From Platycnemis pennipes (lineage: Eukaryota; Arthropoda; Insecta; Odonata; Platycnemididae): a stretch of DNA of 64,000 bases. The stretch spans positions 45,526,107-45,590,106 of the forward strand of contig OW121846.1 in assembly GCA_933228895.1 (NCBI GenBank), written 5' to 3'. Numbering within the stretch: position 1 is the first letter of the stretch; each line of letters opens with the position of its first letter. The notes below the pieces were generated by a model. It did not search any database, was not told the DNA's origin, and saw nothing but the letters and a program-made list of their open reading frames with translations. A program made the translations under genes and the position numbers. Shown here piece by piece: positions 58,798-64,000 of this stretch.

Positions 58798-58874
58798 GTC
58801 GCAAAGTCTTCTCGGGCTTTCCACCGGGTTAAATTTTTAAATAACACCAACGTTTCTACGGACATTTCGGTTTC
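58798..58874. mobile_element. 77-bp insertion with an 11-bp duplication
   Basis: ATCTTGGAATT occurs exactly at 58787-58797 and 58875-58885, flanking sequence absent from all other LINE-A copies. The insert begins GTCGCAAAGTCTTCTCGGG and contains TTTCCACCGGGTTAAAT. It has no coding capacity. Insert type unknown. Confidence 0.78.
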
Positions 58875-58950
58875 ATCTTGGAATTTATTTAGGAGATTAA
58901 GTCGAAAAATTAACCTGCGATCTGATAATGATTCCCATTTTAATTCATTT

Positions 58951-59228
58951 CCCTAAAGTAGGCGCACCTCACTTAGTGACGTAAGTAGGCGCGTGATGTC
59001 TTTTAATTCCCCATGTGGAATTGTTTATAATTTCGCCAAAATTGTTTATTTTACATTGCTATTTTTTACACTAGATATTCAAAGCATGATAATTCAACAT
59101 ACGTACCTTTAATTTTTCCTATTATTTGAACTATGAGTTTTCAAAGCCTTGAAAGTGATTTATGAGATAAAATATTTCGTTTCTAAACCCTTTTGGGTCT
59201 TAAAAGACCCCACGCGCCTACTTAAGGG
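58951..59228. mobile_element. piggyBac-like MITE
   Basis: 278 bp with inverted ends CCCTAAAGTAGGCGC and GCGCCTACTTAAGGG (14 of 15 match). TTAA follows on the right (59229-59232). The undisturbed LINE-A reads CATTTAATAG at this place, so the target was TTAA; the left copy has lost AA. The CCCT start and TTAA target fit piggyBac-type elements. There is no transposase inside. A short hairpin GGGTCTTAAAAGACCC lies at 59195-59210. Confidence 0.82.
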
Positions 59229-59469
59229 TTAATAGGCTGGTAACGCTAATATAGTTATCGTACCGTCCCTATACAAATCTTGCCGATCTTCGCTGTACAC
59301 GTTACAGTTCGTTATTTAAACCGATTTCTTAGAGGTACCATACACTGGCAACATATTCCAAATGAGTCTAACAAGGGAAAAGTAGCTGATTTATCGTACA
59401 TGTTCGTCACATTTACCAAATACTCTTTTGACGAATCCCAGGACTGAAATGCTTCTATTGGAATTTCCG

Positions 59470-59560
59470 GCTGTGGTGATCCAGCCCGCGTAGTGCCGAC
59501 CTTTCAGCGCAATAACTGCGAGTTCGATTTCCGCCAAGGGCATGGTTATTGTGTTTTTCC
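59470..59560 (+). mobile_element. tRNA-like SINE head, another type
   Basis: TGATCCAGCCCGCGTAGTG (A box) and GCGAGTTCGATTTCC (B box). The spacing suits a tRNA, but the rest does not pair. No body can be identified. Confidence 0.5.
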
Positions 59561-60585
59561 TCGGATTAAGATCTCAGAGTAGCTGGTGCATCATTACCGC
59601 AGCCGTTGGAACATCTAAAAACCCGCGTCTACTATTACTACTCAAATTGAAGTCAAGATTTTGTTTACGTGTTGAATACTCGCCCCTTATTCTTAAGAAG
59701 ACCGCAAGGGAAACCTTATATTCGTTCAATTACGGTATCTTTCTATTAAAGGCTTGGGAGGCTTGGCGGCGATTTAGCTTCAAATCCCGAGAATGCAGTC
59801 ATTTACCGGTTATTTCAAAGATTTTTCAGAATTATATTTGTCCGTAAACGAATTCTCTGAAGAGAACTTGAGGAGTGCTTCATGTGCAAGTACGTCAGAT
59901 ATTAATTTAACTTAGCAACTTTTACTAAGCATATGCTGACAGTGGCCTCGGGTTTCAGTATACTAATACCTTCTTGATTTCACGCAAGCCTGCTTCAAAA
60001 CATAACCTTTTGTATCAACCCGCGTAATTACTACTTCGTCACCTCCATTAAATTCATTACTTAGCGTCACTTGTCTTGAGGAAAAATAAATTAATATACT
60101 GGGGTGTATTTCTCTTTCTTTAGTTTAACCTAACATGGCGTGACACAGTGGCCTTATTAAGTATCTACGTTCCTGTTGCCAGAATACCAATCCGTGATTA
60201 ATTATTGAGAGACCTAGCGAGCACTTCAATTTAGTAAGTAAATCACAGCGTCATTGTTCTAACAAGTTGGCCATTCTTTAGGTTTCCACAGGAACATTTA
60301 AAAACACAGATGCTCCTCCCTGCGCATTGTGGAATTCCAAGCTAACATTTTCAATCTCATTGCATTTGTTCCGCCGCGTTAGCCAGCATTAAGTCACTCA
60401 AGAAATACGTGCATTACTACATCACCCAGTCTCTGGATGCAAAAAGTTGGAGCTTCTGCCAGAATTAATGTTCCCACCGATATTATCGTGTCTTTAGAAC
60501 TTGGTGTACCGTAGCAAATCGATAATTCTAGTTTTTGCTCCATTCCTCTATTATCCAGTGCCTGTAATCGCTTGAATTATATTCA
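59560..60585. other. No gene recognised
   Basis: A 101-codon plus-strand frame (59542-59847) has no domain and starts in the SINE fragment. Confidence 0.4.
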
Positions 60586-60586
60586 T

Positions 60587-61008
60587 CATATTGGGTCAAC
60601 AATCTAGGAGTGGTTTGACGCAGCTATCCACTCGATTCTCTTATCAGCTAGCTTCTCCATATTTGCATAATTCTTTCCTGTCACATCCTCAACAACATGA
60701 TCCATTCATCTCATCCGAAGACTTCCTTTTATATGCTTCACATTCACTTTTTTCTCGAAGATGGTCTTCGTCAGAACATCCTATCATTATTTATGGCCGA
60801 TTAAGTTGTCAGTCTTCTTCCTAAGGTTTCAATAAGACTTGTATTTCTCCCAATCTTCTTAAGACTTTTTCATTAGCCACTCGGTCGGTAAATTGGATCG
60901 TTATTAGTCTGTTGAACCAAAATTTGAACGATTCCACCTTTGATATCTCTGTTTCTATTATCATTCATGCCTCACTTCCATAGCGAAGCATGCTCCATTT
61001 GATTTTGT
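60587..61008 (-). mobile_element. RTE-like fragment, minus strand
   Basis: Tail TCATCATATTGGGTCAACAA, block AGTGGTTTGACGCAGCTATC, then coding remnant complementary to the CYRRMLK and IGHILRH regions. It is cut just where a LINE-A tail begins. Confidence 0.8.
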
Positions 61009-61016
61009 GTGAGATG

Positions 61017-61840
61017 TATCTACATCTACATCTACACGATACCCTGCAAGCCACCACGAGAGTGTGTGGCAGGGGGTGAAGATCACCAACTATACATTAC
61101 CTACATGCAAACAAGCAACTATAGGATCTCATGCAACAATATTGTTAGAATCTATTGCATTTAAGGGATTAATACATGCATCATACACTACAGACCTCTC
61201 TAAAATATTCCACCTACCTATCCCTTTGCTATGCTGCCTATTCTGTTCTCTTGTAGTTCGGGGGGAAATGCCATTTGAATCTATCAGTACGACAATCTAT
61301 CTCGCTAATCTTATTTATCTAGTCGAATCTAGCATAATACGCTGGTGTTTTTAATATGGGCCTAACATCTTCAGTAAAGCTATCCGATTTAAATTTCTGT
61401 AATAGATTTAAATTGTACCATAACCTACGCTCTGATAATGATTCCCACCCTAATTCTTGTATTAATTGTGAAACACAACTCATCTTATCGTAACACCTTT
61501 TAACGAACTTAGCTGCTCTACGCTGCACACCGTCTAGTTCTCTGATCAAACCCAATTCATTAGGATCCCATACACTGGCTGCATACTCAAGATGGGGCCT
61601 AACTAGCGAAAAGTAACATCGCTCTTTTGTCCTCTCATCACATTTCCCAACTACTCATTTTATAAATCCTAGCGTTCTCTTCGCTCGGTCGCATATTTCC
61701 CGGATGTGTCTTCCCCACGATAAATCTTTAGTGACTGTTACAACTAAATATCTTATGGTTTCAACGTTTTCGATCTTCGTGTTACTAATTTTATAGGATC
61801 ACTCTATCGAATTATTCCTCCTCCAAAAATTGATAGCTAC
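61017..61840 (-). mobile_element. LINE-A, second subfamily, minus strand
   Basis: Tail ATCTACATCTACATCTACAC and GGTGAAGATCACCAACT. On minus, the coding region includes DLSWGKHIREICDRAKRTLG, CYFSLVRPHLEYAASVWDPN, then the longest open part (61555-61319) with VQRRAAKFVKRCYDKMS, ELGWESLSERRLWYNLNLL and ILKTPAYYARFD. Stops upstream and a frame loss after FKWHF show it is inactive. Confidence 0.9.
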
Positions 61841-62134
61841 ACTCCTGATTCATGTATGGACATGTATGGATTAAGGTGTCCGTTATTTTGGGCAAAACAC
61901 GTGGTTTAGAAAAATATTTGCTCACACTACCCACAGCTTTTTTGGCCATATTTACTCAAAAGTGAAATTTCATCTCGATTAGATTGAACGTTAAAGCCAA
62001 ATTGAACGCCAAATTTCAATGTTGGAACTTTTAACTTCTGAAGTTTTAGGTCGGAGTATAAGTTATTTTTATGTATTGTCTACATCATTATTAGTTTTAA
62101 ATACAAGTATGCACTCCAAAGCACATTTTTCTTT

Positions 62135-62823
62135 TCAGTTTACTCGTCGATATTTTCTTTTAAATGTTTCCACATTGCAAATTGGGCACAATTTACCATA
62201 GTGATGGACACAGTACAAGAAAAACTGCTTTTGTTCTTCATCTGCAGTCAGTAGTCCACGATAATCTTGTATTAATTTAGCACCTCTTTTGGCAGAGCCA
62301 TTCACAGCTTTTATGTTCCTAACAGTCATTAAGGGCTGTTAAATATGAAATGTTGGTCTTTCATGTCGAAAGGTATTCTTGAAGAAAATATTGTCCACGA
62401 GTCCATCTTTGGGCGAGGGAACAAAATCTCTGCTCTTGATTGACAGAAAGTCGTCCAATGATTTCTCTGAAATGAAGTTTCGATTGAAAATGAATATATT
62501 AATGAAAGAATAAATAAAATATCAAAGAATGGAAATCAGTAAAATCTGAAATCATAAATCTTCTATTCACCCATCCAATTCTCTACAAAGAGGTGTGTAT
62601 CCTCTTCCGCGAGTATATTCTCACAGCCCAAATTTTCTTTCATAGTTACTTTGGTTTGTGTGACCACGTCATAATAAGAGAACGGAAAAATATACAAAAT
62701 TCTGATAATTACCAGCCATGGTGAATAAAGGTCTTCAAAGCTGCTCTTAAAATTTTGGAAGCTGAATTTAAATATAGTTATTTCACTAACTTTAAGGAAG
62801 CAACGACCCTTGAAAAGAATCAA
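62135..62823 (-). pseudogene. Unrecognised two-exon coding remnant
   Basis: On minus, a segment ending YYDVVTQTKVTMKENLG and THLFVENWM stops at a splice donor ATTGGATGG/GTGAAT (62571/62570). It joins after a 104-bp intron to CAG/AGAAATC (62466). The next exon reads KSLDDFLSIKSRDFVPSPKD, then DNIFFKNTFRHERPTFHI, an in-frame stop, and SAKRGAKLIQDYRGLLTADE and EEQKQFFLYCVHHYGKLCP. The phase agrees across the intron. The style resembles C-terminal parts of arthropod transposon-related proteins of unknown function, but I cannot name the family. The stop suggests a pseudogene. Confidence 0.5.
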
Positions 62824-62906
62824 TTACAGCAACATTGCCACGGTTTCACAAATGGAGTTACAATGAACAGAGAGACATGTCCGAAGGCATTTTTTTCTGC
62901 GATGGA

Positions 62907-63131
62907 TTACATTGACATTAGCGGAAGCATTTTCAAGGAATAAACATCTCTGGCCATACATTGAGCATAATAAGTTGCCCCTGGAGGGCGTATTTCTAGC
63001 TTATTTCCAGATTCTCCTTCCAAAAATATAACAAAGCTGTATGAATTTACAGTAATTAACTCTCCTTGATGGTTCCTGTATTTTACTTTGGTTTGTTGGT
63101 ATGTGTAATTGAATTCAATAAAATCTAACAT
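62907..63131 (-). CDS. Unrecognised coding segment, likely upstream exon
   Basis: 74 codons on minus: MLDFIEFNYTYQQTKVKYRN, SYSFVIFLEGESGNKLEIRP and PPGATYYAQCMARDVYSLKM. It lies upstream of the two-exon remnant, on the same strand, and looks protein-like. It is probably an exon of the same broken gene, but I find no certain splice pair. Confidence 0.4.
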   Translation of the reverse strand: MLDFIEFNYTYQQTKVKYRNHQGELITVNSYSFVIFLEGESGNKLEIRPPGATYYAQCMARDVYSLKMLPLMSM

Positions 63132-63134
63132 TTC

Positions 63135-64000
63135 TCAAGATTGGATTCACTGTAAAGTACTTCCGAATCCTTGCCATCTTGAAATTTATCTACGTTGGCT
63201 ATTGCGAGCTATTCTAACAATCCTTAAAGAGAAGTCCATATCGGCTGCTGGCTGAATCACGCAATTTACATGCTAATGCACATCGAAAAGTGGCCATAGA
63301 TGTGATGATAGCACGGGAAAAACGACTACGCCATATCCTGTTTCTGTTTAAGCAAGCGGCTGACATTTGAGGCAGTTGTTTCGCGACCCTGTAAATAATT
63401 CGTACACTTTCTTCCATGCCCGAGATTGCTAGCAAATTTCAAAGATCCGTTGCGTATTCTTTTTAAGATGTGTTTCGTCCTTGATTTACTTCTCAGTTAA
63501 TGAAAGATTGATTTACTTTTATTTTGCCCTTTCTTCTTTATCCTCGAGCTTGCGGTCTACTCCTGCTTGGCAGCATGCACGTCCTTGATTTCTCCGTTGT
63601 GCTAAAAAGTGAGCCTTCTTCCAATTTTATTGTGTGCATAGTCTTGTCTTGTGTTGTATCAAATAATTTGCTCAAATTTTGTTGAAACTCTTAATGGCCT
63701 TATGTAGATGCACATATGTTTCGGATCTTTTTTGCAATTTTATCCATCCCAAATACAAGTCAATTAACCACGTAAACAAAGCTGAAAGGTTCTGGTCGTA
63801 ATTATCGCATTCTCTCGATACATCATTCACTCAAGAACCATAAGATTAGTACTTTCAATGAGTTACTTTTACCTCACGTGTTTTGTAAAATAAAACTGTC
63901 AGTAATTTTCGGCTTGATTTGCAATTTGTGTCCAGTTTGGTGATGTTTTATATCTATTGCTACAAACACACGTTGCTTTGTGCTACGTAATACATGCGAC
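63135..64000. other. No gene recognised
   Basis: AT-rich. The 73-codon minus frame at 63214-63435 shows no domain. Confidence 0.4.

Larger units (their letters stand above)
58373..59460 (-). mobile_element. LINE-A, minus strand, carrying two nested insertions
   Basis: Tail ATCTACATCTACATCTACAT and 3' UTR, then coding DCRTDRFKISFFPRTIRDMN and ILRTPSYYSRLDHNFKIREI. The frame is interrupted by a 77-bp insertion (58798-58874) and by a MITE (58951-59228). It resumes at 59233 (on plus TAGGCTGGTAACGCTAATAT) and continues to the region of SFDESQ, about 59450. Without the insertions the segments are contiguous in the family consensus. Confidence 0.88.

Noticed and set aside
1..64000. CRISPR-like arrays, bacterial operons or phage genes
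   Set aside because: Repeated GTAGAT units are LINE tails, not spaced direct repeats. Introns, SINEs and LINEs show nuclear eukaryotic DNA.

Overview
The window looks like nuclear DNA of an arthropod, probably an insect. It is AT-rich. It holds at least two families of non-LTR retrotransposon in many 5'-truncated copies, a tRNA-derived SINE family with A and B boxes, foldback repeats and cut-and-paste DNA transposons whose genes carry spliceosomal introns. I see no operon, Shine-Dalgarno site, rRNA, CRISPR array or intact tRNA gene. No intact host protein-coding gene is recognised, so the window is best read as intergenic or deep intronic DNA filled with transposon fossils. The species cannot be fixed from the sequence alone.

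Main families (names are mine). LINE-A is a CR1/Jockey-like non-LTR element with RT motifs such as PQGSVIGPLL and FADDAVVY, a conserved C-terminal region (SLVRPHLEYAASVWDP, RTPTYYGRLDHNHK, DCRTDRFKMSFFPRTIRD), and a 3' end ending in GTAGAT repeats. Two subfamilies differ just before the tail. RTE-like elements end in ATG-type trinucleotide tails after a conserved TTTGACGCAGCT block (minus-strand copies). SINE-T is about 310-340 bp: a tRNA-like head, a conserved body containing CCGTCCGTCGGATGGGACGT, and a 3' end near GCAAATGACCTCAGCTGTCGG.

Layout. 1-10 kb: a broken LINE-A with the RT core, SINE-T copies, a direct-repeat pair, and a rearranged LINE-A at 6.1-7.4 kb. 10-23 kb: mostly unrecognised AT-rich DNA with SINE copies and one RTE-like fragment that keeps a 233-codon open frame. 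23.1-26.9 kb: the highlight, a DNA transposon of 3,809 bp bounded by CACAGTG / CACTGTG and a perfect 5-bp duplication CGTCG, with inverted arms of about 962 bp and a decayed, intron-containing transposase that I assign to the Transib (RAG1-related) superfamily. 27-38 kb: a GC-rich block, a decayed LINE-A, a run of SINE-T copies, an inverted LINE-A pair and a 220-bp hairpin element. 38-54 kb: the best-preserved LINE-A (43.0-44.2 kb), more RTE-like fragments including one split by a SINE, and long empty stretches. 54-62 kb: a dense patch of LINE-A 3' ends, a SINE with tRNA heads at both ends, and a LINE-A holding two nested insertions, one a piggyBac-like MITE at TTAA. 62.1-63.1 kb: exon-like coding pieces of an unrecognised gene on the minus strand.

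The genes here do not form a pathway. What links them is transposition: nested insertions give a relative order of activity, and most coding remnants are reverse transcriptase or transposase.
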